This document shows, in pieces, positions 44,625 through 53,686 of a stretch of DNA of 64,000 nucleotides; position 1 is the first letter of the stretch, and every line of letters begins with the position of its first letter. Under the pieces are notes generated by a model. The model searched no databases. It saw only the letters and a program-made list of their open reading frames with translations, and was not told the origin of the DNA. Both the position numbers and the translations under genes were made by a program. Location of the stretch: NCBI RefSeq assembly GCF_022063185.1, contig NZ_CP091913.1:1860001-1924000 (forward strand). The letters run 5' to 3'. This DNA is from Nostoc sp. UHCC 0870. Its GTDB lineage: Bacteria > Cyanobacteriota > Cyanobacteriia > Cyanobacteriales > Nostocaceae.

Positions 44625-46082
44625 ATGGCACATCGCTATCCTTCTGGTGACAATCAGCCTACTGTTGGTGTAATTAAGGGTGTTTCCTCCAAACCTCAAT
44701 CCCGCAAAAGAAAGAGGATGAGGTTGTCTTCAATTATAGCGATCACAATTTTACTTACTGGTACTGGGTTAGTTATCTCTTTTACTTGGATTGGTGTTCT
44801 CTTGATTTTCGATCCCCAACAGGTGGGTTGGCTCAATAGTGTTTTACCAGAGTGGGCGCAAATTCCTATGAGTCATAGCGAACACCCCCAAACCATCCAA
44901 CAAATTCGGGATAGTTTGAGTCACAAACAAAAAATTGTCGGTGACACCATAGCTTTAGATGATGAAGATAACTCTTTTCTCCTCCCAGTGTTGCGCCAGC
45001 GTCCCAACTGTCTGTCTGATTGTCAAGAAGTTGTAGAACTTAGGGTCTATCACTTAGAAAACTTACAATATCAAGCACAGCCCGAAAAATATTATCGTTT
45101 AACTAACCAACTACCGATCGCAGGAATAGAAGAATCTGTGGCTCTTGCACCCCTAGTTGATCCCACATCAGAAAATCCAGAAGTTAGTGATAGCTTACCT
45201 TTGACTGAGGTGCAACGCTTTGAAGGAAAGACACCAGGAAGGGGAGTCTGGTTTTATTTGCGGGGTCAGCGTCAACAAGGTACTCATGCGATCGCCTACG
45301 GTCAGATTATCTATTACAATCCAGAACGGGCTAACCTACAAGAAATGGTGTCTTGGACAAGTCCCAACGGTCAACTACCCAAATGGGAACAGGTAACGGG
45401 TGATAGTGCGAAAGAACTAGTCATTGATCAAACTGTCGGTTTAGAACCACAGTTACAGGTTTATCAAGTCAAAACCGTCAAACTATACCTCAAACCTCTG
45501 CAACTAGAAGCAATTACTCTCACACCATCAGCTATTAAGGATGATTCTTACCAAAATGCTCTCTTCATTGCGCGGAGTGGCTTGTGGACTCCTGCTTTTC
45601 AATGGTTGCAATCAATCAAGAAACAACGCCGAGGCGTTTTACCAGCCACAGCGCAAGCACAAATGGATCTAATTCGGTTACACTCCCAGCTTACTAAAAC
45701 CCAAGCTGATAAAACTTGGGCGAGTCCCAGTCAACAAGTGCTAGCAGATTTAGTTGATGGTCGCTGGGAAAAAGCTTTACAGGTGTTTGAGAACTCACCA
45801 GAGAATGCTCAAGAAATTGCCACCCTCTTAAAAGCTGACAAAGACAAAGGTCGATTATGGAAACGAGTATTAGCAGCACTCAAAGTTAATCCCAAGAGAG
45901 CAGAAGTTCAAGCTTGGGGTGCGCTCCTCTTAGCCGTCCAGCAAGGGGAAGAACAGGCAAATACTTGGTTAAGACAGCAACCACCCATCAAAACAGCGAC
46001 TCTGACTAATATTCAAAATCTGGTCAAAAAACTCAACACCAGAGTCACAACTACTCAAACCACTTCTGGGAATGAGGAGTAG
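44625..46082 (+). CDS. Cyanobacterial membrane-anchored protein of unknown function
   Basis: A 485-residue protein not assigned to a named family. A basic N-terminus (KPQSRKRKRMRL) precedes one membrane span (SIIAITILLTGTGLVISFTWIGVLLIF, about 35-62), so most of it is probably extracytoplasmic or lumenal. The central region contains two cysteines (PNCLSDCQEVVELRVYHLENLQYQ), and the C-terminal third is helical, TPR-like in rhythm (WTPAFQWLQSIKKQRRGV; VDGRWEKALQVFENSPENAQEI). It stands alone and is convergent with the next small gene. The function cannot be stated. Confidence 0.75.
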   Translation: MAHRYPSGDNQPTVGVIKGVSSKPQSRKRKRMRLSSIIAITILLTGTGLVISFTWIGVLLIFDPQQVGWLNSVLPEWAQIPMSHSEHPQTIQQIRDSLSHKQKIVGDTIALDDEDNSFLLPVLRQRPNCLSDCQEVVELRVYHLENLQYQAQPEKYYRLTNQLPIAGIEESVALAPLVDPTSENPEVSDSLPLTEVQRFEGKTPGRGVWFYLRGQRQQGTHAIAYGQIIYYNPERANLQEMVSWTSPNGQLPKWEQVTGDSAKELVIDQTVGLEPQLQVYQVKTVKLYLKPLQLEAITLTPSAIKDDSYQNALFIARSGLWTPAFQWLQSIKKQRRGVLPATAQAQMDLIRLHSQLTKTQADKTWASPSQQVLADLVDGRWEKALQVFENSPENAQEIATLLKADKDKGRLWKRVLAALKVNPKRAEVQAWGALLLAVQQGEEQANTWLRQQPPIKTATLTNIQNLVKKLNTRVTTTQTTSGNEE

Positions 46083-46121
46083 AGAATGGTTGATGCTTAG
46101 GTTAAGAATAAATTGCTGGCT

Positions 46122-46406
46122 CTAAAGTCCAAAATTATTTGACTGTTGATTATTTGCTGTTGACTCTGCATAATCGCTGCTGCCAAATTCATTGGCTCGT
46201 GCGCTGTGTACTAGTGTCCAACCAGCTTTGAGTAATTTTTGATAAGTTGCCCAACCCTTAGAGCCGCCTGGGACTTGATAATCCGGTACTGAAAATTGTG
46301 GGAAAGTTGTATAGGGTCGCCAGGGTTGATGAGGCGCAGTTTGCAGATATAAGATTTTATCCCCGTCACCGCTAGTTTTAGATATCCAACACATTTGTCG
46401 ATACAT
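46122..46406 (-). CDS. Hypothetical small protein
   Basis: A ~94-residue protein, unrecognised. It begins MYRQMCWISKTSGDGDKIL and continues LYLQTAPHQPWRPYTTFPQFSVPDY and SKGWATYQKLLKAGWTLVHS; the last part resembles a short repeated cyanobacterial module with a Trp/Tyr-rich beta region. ATG 46406 is preferred because a good ribosome site (AAGGAG, eight bases before) precedes it, whereas the ATG eleven codons upstream lacks one. It is convergent with the previous gene. Confidence 0.6.
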   Translation of the reverse strand: MYRQMCWISKTSGDGDKILYLQTAPHQPWRPYTTFPQFSVPDYQVPGGSKGWATYQKLLKAGWTLVHSARANEFGSSDYAESTANNQQSNNFGL

Positions 46407-46439
46407 GGCAAACTCCTTTGCTTTTTGCTTATTCTGCAT

Positions 46440-47212
46440 ATTGGCAGGTTTTTGTCAAGACTTCTTCACCCTTGTGGGATAGTTTTTAATCTTCCCAAAA
46501 TAGTCAACTTATCTACAATCTAAAATCGTACAATTACTTAAATAAATGTCCGGTATTTAGATTGCTTATCAAAAGCTATATAGATAGACAGGTTGTGCAA
46601 ATGTTTGTGCTTCAATCTACGGCACGAATAAGATTTTTTTAATGTTATCTGCCGATACTAAAACTGTATGTATCAAGAATTACTATTTTGATAATTCTTG
46701 AATTTTTATTACAAAAAGCAGATGATTCAAGATGCTGACAAGCAGACAAGGTAGAAAAATTCTCACAACTCAGCACCGGCTATAGCGTTTCTTAGTTGAG
46801 TGAGGTACAAGAACCCTACCCCCAACCCCCTCCCCGCCAGCGAGGCTACGGTGTACACACAAGTGCTACCAGCATACATTTCAGAACCTTGACAAAATTC
46901 TCAACTGTCATGTTGAATGTAGCGATAGCGAAATGAAACATCTAGAGACTACGGTGCAAGTCCGAGATTCTTCCTTCCAGTTCCTACCCTACGGGAACGC
47001 TGGCGCGAACGCTTCGCTCAGGACTCCACTCAGAATGACATTTCAGGGCTATAAAGCAAGTGTTGACTGGGATTTTAAGACTTGTGTGTACACGGTAGGC
47101 CAGCGAGGAGGGGGCTATCACATATGTCATTTGATTAGGAAACGTTATAAACGCCGCGCTACCGCTAACAATACTCATTACTCAGCACTCATTACTCATT
47201 ACTCATTACTCA
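46440..47212. other. Intergenic region with nested inverted repeats
   Basis: AT-rich to 46770, then a nested repeat structure to about 47155, then STRR units of ACTCATT (47173-47225) that run into the stop of the DUF1802 gene. An open frame at 46933-47403 is created by the repeats and overlaps the DUF1802 gene in antisense, so it is not called. Confidence 0.7.
46781..47155. mobile_element. Nested MITE-like structure with inverted outer copies
   Basis: The left arm (46781-46865) reads GGCTATAGCGTTTCTTAG ... GTGTACACACAAGT, and the right arm (47078-47155) is its inverted counterpart (ACTTGTGTGTACAC ... TTAGGAAACGTTATA). Between them is another repeat with inverted ends CTGTCAT (46907) and ATGACAT (47035). 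Left-arm relatives occur at 30507 and, inverted, near 60190. Confidence 0.65.
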
Positions 47213-47788
47213 TTACTCATTACTCACCACTCTATGAATTTCTGCTACTAATTCTTGGTAATACGAATCAGACAAAACTGGGGTTGAACCTTGTAGTTGC
47301 AGAGGTGATTCTATATCAATCCATGATTTGCAACCACCATACTCCCCACGATAGGGAATTTCTTGGGCTTGGGGTAATTGATAAGTCCGTAGCAGGAGAA
47401 TAAATATTGGCTGTTTGGGTTTCCACTTCAGGCGATCGCTGATAAAATTTTCATTCCAGATATGAAAGGGTAATAAGCTCTTGACAATTGACTCGTCACT
47501 CACTGGCAAAATATCGGTAATCTCTGCCCAACTACCAATCCGTACTGTTTCTGGATGCCATCCTGGTATAACTGGATGGACAAGATTGGCATATTCAGCT
47601 TTAAGTAAGCAAGATTGCTGATGTTCAAAGGTGGGGTAGAGTAAAACCTGCTGATGCGCCACTTGAAAACGGCCTTGCTGTTCATGAATACCACCTTTAC
47701 GCAGCAACATAATTGTTTTGCCAGTTTCTAAAGCATTAACTGCAACTGCCCACTCTTTGAGCGTATGCACTGTTTGATCTAATTCCAT
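47213..47788 (-). CDS. DUF1802 family protein
   Basis: A ~191-residue protein of DUF1802. The family core is visible as LKEWAVAVNALETGKTIMLLRKGGIHEQQGRFQVAHQQVLLYPTFEHQ, ending YQELVAEIHRVV. No signal peptide or membrane span. ATG 47788 (MELDQTVH) is preferred over an ATG four codons upstream. Function unknown. It is divergent from the aldo/keto reductase gene, with 91 bases between. The stop codon lies next to ACTCATT repeats. Confidence 0.82.
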   Translation of the reverse strand: MELDQTVHTLKEWAVAVNALETGKTIMLLRKGGIHEQQGRFQVAHQQVLLYPTFEHQQSCLLKAEYANLVHPVIPGWHPETVRIGSWAEITDILPVSDESIVKSLLPFHIWNENFISDRLKWKPKQPIFILLLRTYQLPQAQEIPYRGEYGGCKSWIDIESPLQLQGSTPVLSDSYYQELVAEIHRVVSNE

Positions 47789-47879
47789 CAGCATGAGCAT
47801 CTACTGTAACTCTGATTTAATTTTGACCGAAGCCCGTTACAGTATAAAACTATCCAGGGATATGAATTAAGGAAAGGTT

Positions 47880-48839
47880 ATGGAAAAGCGACGACTGGGG
47901 ACATCTGATGTACACATCACACCAATCCTGATGGGAACTTGGCAAGCTGGTAAAAAAATGTGGGTGGGAATTGAGGATGCAGACTCAATTAAAACTATCC
48001 GCGCTGCCTTTGAAGCTGGGATGACTACCATAGACACGGCTGAGGTTTATGGTGAAGGACATTCTGAGCAGATTGTTGCTGAGGCTTTATCTGATGTGCG
48101 GGATCAAGTAGAGTATGCGACGAAAGTTTTTGCTAACCATCTCAAGTATGACCAAGTAATTGAGGCTTGCGATCGCTCCCTCAAAAATCTCAAGACTGAT
48201 TACATCGACCTCTACCAAATTCATTGGCCTTCTGGCTCTTTCAATAGTCAGATTGTACCCATTGAGGAAACCATGAACGCTCTTAATGATCTGAAAGCAC
48301 AAGGTAAGATTCGCGCTATTGGTGTTTCTAACTTTTCCCGTAGCCAATTAGCAGAAGCCGCCCAGTATGGCCGCATTGATAGCTTACAACCTCCCTACTC
48401 TTTATTTTGGCGGCAAGTAGAAAAGGATGCGATGCCCTATTGTGTGGAACATAATATTTCTATCTTGGCTTATTCACCCCTAGCCCAAGGATTGTTAACA
48501 GGAAAATTTGCCCCAGGACAGCAGTTTGATCCAGCAGATAACCGCGCTAAAAATAAGTTATTTCAAGGCGAAAACTTTGAACGCGCTCAACAAGCTTTAG
48601 ATAAACTGCGTCCGATAGCTGAACGCCATAATTGTACTTTGGCTCAGTTGGCTTTAGCTTGGTTAATTGCTCAACCTCAAACAAATGCGATCGCCGGGGC
48701 GCGTTATCCTGAACAAGCCAAAGACAACGCCTTAACTGCTAATGTTAAGCTTTATGCTGATGACATTGCCCAAATTGATGCGATCGGCCGCATTGTCACC
48801 GACCATCTTGATGATAGTTCCGTCATGTGGAATTGGTAA
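47880..48839 (+). CDS. Aldo/keto reductase
   Basis: A 319-residue NADPH-dependent oxidoreductase. The catalytic tetrad regions are visible: TIDTAEVYGEGHSEQIV (Asp and Tyr), YATKVF (Lys), and YQIHWP (His). NADP contacts are indicated by LAYSPLAQGLLTGKF and AIAGARYPEQAKDNA. It has the TIM-barrel start RRLGTSDVHITPILMGTWQ. Substrate unknown; related proteins reduce aldehydes and sugars. ATG 47880 follows AAGG. A strong AACCCCGG hairpin lies 16 bases after the stop and may terminate it. Confidence 0.92.
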   Translation: MEKRRLGTSDVHITPILMGTWQAGKKMWVGIEDADSIKTIRAAFEAGMTTIDTAEVYGEGHSEQIVAEALSDVRDQVEYATKVFANHLKYDQVIEACDRSLKNLKTDYIDLYQIHWPSGSFNSQIVPIEETMNALNDLKAQGKIRAIGVSNFSRSQLAEAAQYGRIDSLQPPYSLFWRQVEKDAMPYCVEHNISILAYSPLAQGLLTGKFAPGQQFDPADNRAKNKLFQGENFERAQQALDKLRPIAERHNCTLAQLALAWLIAQPQTNAIAGARYPEQAKDNALTANVKLYADDIAQIDAIGRIVTDHLDDSSVMWNW

Positions 48840-48854
48840 GAATTCCATGAATTT

Positions 48855-48887
48855 AGAACCCCGGTTTCTTAGAGAAATCGGGGTTCT
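48855..48887 (+). terminator. AACCCCGG hairpin, terminator-like
   Basis: AGAACCCCGGTTTCT-tag-AGAAATCGGGGTTCT forms a 15-base stem with one mismatch just after the aldo/keto reductase gene. Related hairpins are at 54333-54358 and 58357-58389. There is no long T-run, so termination is uncertain. Confidence 0.55.
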
Positions 48888-49216
48888 CACATTTAAGTTG
48901 TTATTGCAAAAAACTACAAAATATCAACTTTAGTAAACCAAGGATTGATCATCACCAAACTCGGTGTTAACTTAAATATCAAGACACCAAATAAGTTAAC
49001 CCAAACCAATCGGGCAAATGGCTCGGTGTCTCCCGTCATCAGCCCAAGCAGATTTCGGCATATTTATGTCATGTGGTAAAAAGCCCCAAAAAGGCCAAGC
49101 CAAATCCCAAAGCGGAAAAACAAAAATTGCTGAATTTGCTAGTTTTAGTGTCCACCTTAGTTAGAAAATTTCTCAATTACTTTTTGATTAAATTTAAAGA
49201 TTTGAAATCAATACGC

Positions 49217-49254
49217 ATTGAAAAACCTGGTCAACCTGTACCAGGTTTTTCAAT
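49217..49254. terminator. Hairpin, possible bidirectional terminator
   Basis: ATTGAAAAACCTGGT pairs perfectly with ACCAGGTTTTTCAAT over 15 bases with an eight-base loop. A-run and T-run lie within the stem on both sides. Confidence 0.6.
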
Positions 49255-49258
49255 GTTA

Positions 49259-49276
49259 TTGTGATTTGAATCACAA
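49259..49276. promoter_or_regulatory. CRP-type operator candidate (TGTGA-N6-TCACA)
   Basis: TTGTGATTTGAATCACAA is a perfect palindrome matching the CRP consensus TGTGA-N6-TCACA, the type bound by cyanobacterial CRP proteins such as SyCRP1/AnCrpA. Possible -10 hexamers lie at 49284-49300. Confidence 0.5.
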
Positions 49277-49375
49277 ATAGTGTTAAGATGTTATGAATAA
49301 TGCAAGGAGTGTCATCTCAACAATTAAGGAAATGACATTTTAATTCAGGGTTATTTAAGTACCTTAAATAATCTC

Positions 49376-49404
49376 AAAAAGCCCATTTGTATGGGCTTTT
49401 TTTT
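49376..49404 (+). terminator. Rho-independent terminator
   Basis: AAAAAGCCCAT-ttgt-ATGGGCTTTTT followed by further T residues. It ends a possible short RNA that starts after the CRP-type site, and precedes the lipoprotein gene at 49498. Confidence 0.8.
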
Positions 49405-49497
49405 ATCTTGCTGATTGTCTAGCAGGAAATAAAATAGGATATTAGTAAATAAATCCTGCTAGGAGAAGTGAATAAAAAATCATCCTAGGAGGAGTGA

Positions 49498-50214
49498 ATG
49501 AAAAATAATTATAGTTTTGTGAAGAACATAACATTAACTCTATTTTTAGCTAGTTTCTGCTTGTCTTGCAATGCTAATACTGATAGAAAATCAGAGCAAG
49601 CCAAAGCAGTTGCACAACAACAGAAAGAACCGAAAATTAGCTATGGTAACTTCACTATTAAAGAGGAGTCAGATTATTTGATGATTCCTGTGAATATCTC
49701 AGGGAGTTATGACAAGGGAGGTATTTTAGATAGTGACAGTTATAAACGAGGAGATAACACACTTTTATACAACCTAATATTTTATCGTAAACAAGATGGT
49801 GATACTCATCTTCTCTTAGATAAACAAGCAATTATAAATTCGTTTCATTTTATAGAAACAAAAGTAGCCGCCAAGCCACCTACAAGAGTTTGGCTTTATC
49901 AAATTGTTGACCAAGATACTAACAAAGATAAACAACTCAACCAACAAGATGCGGTGATTGGCTATATTTCAGATTTATCTGGAAAAAATCTCAAGCAAGT
50001 CACACCAAACAATACCAAAATCATTAATTGGGTTGTTGTTCCCAGTCAAAATGCAGTTTTTATCAAAATTATCAAAGATTCTAATAACGATAATCAATTT
50101 ACAGCCGCAGATAAGACTAATTTTGTCCGGGTTAATCTTGAGCAACCCAGTATAGGTACAGAAATTATTAGTGACCAAATAGAACAGAGGATTAAATCTT
50201 ACATTCTGAAATAA
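49498..50214 (+). CDS. Lipoprotein with two dockerin-like calcium loops
   Basis: A 238-residue predicted lipoprotein with a lipobox LASFCLSC (Cys at about 24). The mature part is unrecognised, but two segments match the dockerin/EF-type calcium loop DxNxDxxxxxxD: DTNKDKQLNQQD (about 143-154) and DSNNDNQFTAAD (about 195-206). This suggests a calcium-stabilised extracytoplasmic protein. The ribosome site AGGAGG lies seven bases before the ATG, and the same 'ctaggag-agtga' string is duplicated just upstream (49458-49473), probably a local duplication. It stands alone. Confidence 0.75.
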   Translation: MKNNYSFVKNITLTLFLASFCLSCNANTDRKSEQAKAVAQQQKEPKISYGNFTIKEESDYLMIPVNISGSYDKGGILDSDSYKRGDNTLLYNLIFYRKQDGDTHLLLDKQAIINSFHFIETKVAAKPPTRVWLYQIVDQDTNKDKQLNQQDAVIGYISDLSGKNLKQVTPNNTKIINWVVVPSQNAVFIKIIKDSNNDNQFTAADKTNFVRVNLEQPSIGTEIISDQIEQRIKSYILK

Positions 50215-50510
50215 AACCAATTCGCAATTCGCAATTCGCAATTAAACTAAGCCACCCACAAGGGGTGGGGTTTTTATCTACCTTGCGATACAAGGACTGT
50301 TTCGCCCAGCAGGGGCGTTAGCGGAGCGGGACGAAGTACGGTTTTGAACCTTCACTTTTTGATCAAGGAAACTCTGGATTCTTCCCTTCGGTCAGAATGA
50401 CAAAATTACACGCTTTCAGTCAGAATGACCAAATTATGCGTCTTCAGTCAGGATGACAAAATTATACGCCTTCGGTCAGAATAACCAAATTATACCCTTG
50501 CGGATTTTTC
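50214..50510. repeat. Composite repeat and 30-base tandem repeats
   Basis: 50214-50360 repeats the order of parts seen at 19600-19890 (AATTCGC units, CCACCCACAAGGGGTGGGG hairpin, GGGGCGTTAGCGGAGCGGGA, GTACGGTTTTGAACC). It is followed by four to five imperfect 30-base units (50391-50498) of the type TCAGTCAGAATGACAAAATT. The rest to 50663 has no visible gene. Confidence 0.75.
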
Positions 50511-50663
50511 AAACAAGTTCTTATTGAAAATACTCAGATTTTGGATCGGGAAAGAGTTATCAAAACCAGAGATTGTCCCTCAGTTTGGGCAATAAATACT
50601 TTGTAGCCAAATCCAGTCACATCCCAATCCAAAATCTAAATTCATATATTGAATAATCCTAGA

Positions 50664-50900
50664 TTAGTCATTGTCCCATTGTTCACGACCAATGAGATCG
50701 CCGATGCGATCGCGTAACAAGAAATCGCACTTCTCTAACTCACACTCTACACAAACCCACTCTCTGGCGGGAATGTATTGGCAGAGTGTATATATTGGCT
50801 GCTGTCGGCTAACCATTCCTTTTTCTACCAGTCGGCGTGCTTCGTCCTGAATTACATCTAGAGAGTAGTAATTTATAGAGGGCACCGTATTCACACTCAT
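50664..50900 (-). CDS. DUF4327 family protein
   Basis: A 78-residue cyanobacterial protein. The family core is plain: LDVIQDEARRLVEKGMVSRQQPIYTLCQYIPAREWVCVECELEKCDFLLRDRIGDLIG. The Cys residues in WVCVECELEKC are notable. No signal peptide. Function unknown. It stands alone, with an ~850-base AT-rich gap to the rbfA gene. Confidence 0.85.
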   Translation of the reverse strand: MSVNTVPSINYYSLDVIQDEARRLVEKGMVSRQQPIYTLCQYIPAREWVCVECELEKCDFLLRDRIGDLIGREQWDND

Positions 50901-51749
50901 GGTTTTTACTCACAAATTTACACGTAAATAGTGTTCCCACTAAATCATGGGGAACAAACATGACAAGGATTTAGACTTGCGCTGAAGTTTTTGTAGTTTA
51001 CTATACGGAACTGATTCCATTTTGACGCTAGACACCCCTAAATTATGTAAATAAATGTTAAGTTTGTCAACTTTCCCTGACATTATCCCCATAACGCCGC
51101 TTCTGGCAAAGAACTGGCTATTAAATTTAACCAGTGAGAAAATTGATTAGAACATTAGAACTATTTTTAGGAATACCAAGATTACGTCATAACTACAAAA
51201 CTAGAAGTTTCTAGGGCAAGTAAGTGTATAAACTATTGCTAATATTATTAATCTAACGGCTACCGTACACTAGGAAAGCTTATTAATAGCCATAAGTTAA
51301 TAATTTCTTAAAGCCAACTTTAATTTCTGGATTAAGGTCAGTTTTATCTACTAACTAATTGGTGAATATCAACATCTGTCGCTGGGTGAAATCGGATGTT
51401 TCTAGAGTAGCAGTAGCTAGTAAAAGTCATATCCAGCTTGAGGAGTAGCTAAGAGGCTGTAAATGTCATAATTATCACTCAGGTCATCATTTGATAACAT
51501 ATGGTTACGTAAGTACATAGCAATAGAATTATGAATTTTTATTTAGTTAGTGGTTTTTGCTGTCAGTGAAATTATCAAGACATGAAATACATTAGTTTTG
51601 TTACCAAATTGTAACATTTTCGGCTATAAAAGCTTTAGGGGTTATCACCCCCAATACAAGGAAATAATGAAAACAGACGTGGCTAAAGCACGTCTGTAAA
51701 TCGTTTGGCGGATTCTTGGGAGATATCCTGACAAAGTGGCAGAAGCTAC
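50901..51749. other. Long AT-rich intergenic region
   Basis: About 850 bases between the DUF4327 gene (leftward) and the 3' end of rbfA (also leftward). I see no gene. The only clear feature is the hairpin at 51673-51697, which sits after rbfA on the minus strand and is likely its terminator. Confidence 0.6.
51673..51697 (-). terminator. Terminator-like hairpin after rbfA
   Basis: ACAGACGTG and CACGTCTGT pair over nine bases with a seven-base loop; on the minus strand the stem is followed by TTTTCATTATTTC. It lies about 55 bases beyond the rbfA stop codon. Confidence 0.6.
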
Positions 51750-52148
51750 TTATTCTAAAAGTTGCTCATCACTTTCATCAGTCGTGTCTTGCGATCGCGC
51801 ATACTCAAGTTTGTTTAATAGAGATAGCACCTTATTTCCCCGTTCAATAGAACGGTCTTCGATAAACATAACTTCCGGCGTGCGACGCAGCCTTACCCGC
51901 GCCCCCAGTTCACTCCGCACAAAACCAGTGGCTGACTTCAAACCCGCCATTGTTTCTTCCTTGGCTTCATCTGTACCATATATGCTGACGTAAATTTTGG
52001 CGTGTTGGAGATCACCAGAAACATCAACATCAGTTACACTAACCATTCCTGTGCCTACACGGTCATCTTTAATGCCATTGAGTAGCATTTGGCTAACTTC
52101 CCGTCTAATCAATTCGGCAACACGGGAAACGCGGCGATTTGTAGCCAT
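51750..52148 (-). CDS. rbfA: Ribosome-binding factor A
   Basis: A 132-residue assembly factor for the 30S subunit, needed for 16S rRNA 5'-end processing. It has [28 protein letters not shown] and [21 protein letters not shown], then [24 protein letters not shown], with a short acidic tail. ATG 52148 is chosen; the 51 codons upstream in frame have no RbfA character. DUF751 lies upstream on the same strand (206-base gap), a pairing common in cyanobacteria. Confidence 0.95.
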   Translation of the reverse strand: MATNRRVSRVAELIRREVSQMLLNGIKDDRVGTGMVSVTDVDVSGDLQHAKIYVSIYGTDEAKEETMAGLKSATGFVRSELGARVRLRRTPEVMFIEDRSIERGNKVLSLLNKLEYARSQDTTDESDEQLLE

Positions 52149-52354
52149 ATAAATCATGCCTCTCCACAGAGGTTGGACAACAACAAGTATAAGTAATATA
52201 GGACAACAGAACTGTCCTTGGGATGAAGAGTGCTGAGTTAAATGTGCTGCGTTCCTTTCGCCAAGACAGATGTAAGTCCATGTTAGCTTGAGAATCACCA
52301 CTCATGACTCATGACTCAGTACTGAGTTTCGTCAATCCATAATATAGTTTTAGT

Positions 52355-52561
52355 CTAGATGGTACTCAATCCCAGCATTGCCCGTAATGTAAAAGTGAGC
52401 AATGCCAGTCCACCTACAAATAAACCCAACACGGCCACTAAGGTTACTGGACGTTTTAATAGTGGGAAAAACGGCTCAAGGGCGTTTAGCAGAAGACCTA
52501 ATACGATAGTAATCAAGTAGCGGGGGTAGCGAAAAACGTTATCCCAAAATCCGTCAAACAT
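52355..52561 (-). CDS. DUF751 (Ycf33-like) membrane protein
   Basis: A 68-residue protein starting MFDGFWDNVFRYPRYLITIV with two hydrophobic segments (ITIVLGLLLNALEPFF and VTLVAVLGLFVGGLALLTFTL). It matches the DUF751/Ycf33 family of cyanobacteria and plastids. Function unknown. rbfA follows on the same strand. Confidence 0.88.
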   Translation of the reverse strand: MFDGFWDNVFRYPRYLITIVLGLLLNALEPFFPLLKRPVTLVAVLGLFVGGLALLTFTLRAMLGLSTI

Positions 52562-52852
52562 TTTAATTGAGACTGCCTTGTTATAGACTTAAAGTTTATT
52601 TTAGTGTACTTTATCCTCACTTATTGTAATCTATATGTGCTAGAAAACTACTCAGTTAATATAAAATATCCTTCATTAGTTATATTGTGAGAGTTCAGAA
52701 CACAGCACTCAGAATTCAGGGTGGCTCAGGTTTTGGTATCACGTGTATATTCCTTAGTCGAATTATTTCCTGACTCTGTTTCTGCTCTGACTCCTGTATA
52801 TTTTCTGAACTCTGATGCTATATTTATTAGCTTATAGCTGAGTTGCAGTGCA

Positions 52853-53686
52853 ATGGTTAGTGAAATCTCTAAGGAAACTTGCCCGCGGCCTTTTTTAAAG
52901 TGGGCTGGGGGTAAAAGTAGATTAATACAACAATATATTCCCTATTTACCCAAGAATTATCAAAATTATTACGAGCCATTCTTGGGTGGAGGTGCGCTAT
53001 TTTTTTATCTGCGACCACAAAGGGCTATTTTAACTGATATTAATGCAGAATTAATCACTGTTTATCGCTGTGTTCGCGATCATGTTGAAGAATTAATTCT
53101 GCTTTTAAAAGAGCATAAACTTAGACATGGCAAAGATTATTATTATAGTGTCAGGGCTAACTCTAGCGGCAATGATTTAGAGAAAGCTGCTAGATTTATT
53201 TATCTCAATAAAACTTGTTATAACGGTCTATATCGCGTTAATTCTCAAGGTAAGTTTAATGTGCCTTTAGGGAAATACACAAATCCGAATATTTGTCCAG
53301 AAGATTTGCTAAGAGCAGCTTCAGCTACACTGTCCACATCTGAAATTAAACAAGGAGATTTTACACATATCCTCAATTATGCCACTAGCAATGAAGATTT
53401 TGTGTTTTGTGACCCACCTTATCATCCTATCAGTAACACTAGTTATTTTACGGGTTATCACCAAACTTCATTTAGTGAAAAAGAGCAAGAAAAATTAAGA
53501 AATATCTGTGCAGAACTAGCAAGTCGTGGTGTAAAAGTAGTCATCTGCAATTCCGATGCTGATTTTATTAGAAACTTGTATCAAGAAATTAAATTTAAAA
53601 TTTATATAATAGAAGCTGCACGCTCTATTAATTCTAATATCCAAAAAAGAGGGATGGTTAAAGAATTATTAATTACATCATATTAG
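52853..53686 (+). CDS. D12-class adenine-specific DNA methyltransferase
   Basis: A 277-residue Dam-type N6-adenine methyltransferase. It shows FLKWAGGKSRLIQQY (motif X), YYEPFLGGGALFFYL (motif I, AdoMet binding), the catalytic DPPY (about 186-189) and ARSINSNIQKRGMVKELLI near the end. D12 enzymes include Dam and DpnM (GATC), but specificity cannot be read from these motifs. It overlaps the 3' end of a convergent nuclease gene by four bases, so the pair is likely a type II restriction-modification unit. Confidence 0.9.
   Translation: MVSEISKETCPRPFLKWAGGKSRLIQQYIPYLPKNYQNYYEPFLGGGALFFYLRPQRAILTDINAELITVYRCVRDHVEELILLLKEHKLRHGKDYYYSVRANSSGNDLEKAARFIYLNKTCYNGLYRVNSQGKFNVPLGKYTNPNICPEDLLRAASATLSTSEIKQGDFTHILNYATSNEDFVFCDPPYHPISNTSYFTGYHQTSFSEKEQEKLRNICAELASRGVKVVICNSDADFIRNLYQEIKFKIYIIEAARSINSNIQKRGMVKELLITSY

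Larger units (their letters stand above)
48840..49497. other. Intergenic region with hairpins, CRP-type site and possible small RNA
   Basis: Holds a hairpin at 48855-48887, another at 49217-49254, a CRP-type palindrome at 49259-49276, and a rho-independent terminator at 49376-49404. The short frame 49073-49264 passes through the second hairpin and is not called. A short transcript between 49295 and 49404 is plausible. Confidence 0.55.

Noticed and set aside
46933..47403. Open frame of 156 codons
   Set aside because: Built from interspersed repeats at its start and antisense to the DUF1802 gene at its end.
49073..49264. 63-codon basic protein
   Set aside because: The C-terminal third is encoded by a 15-base terminator-like hairpin; no family features.
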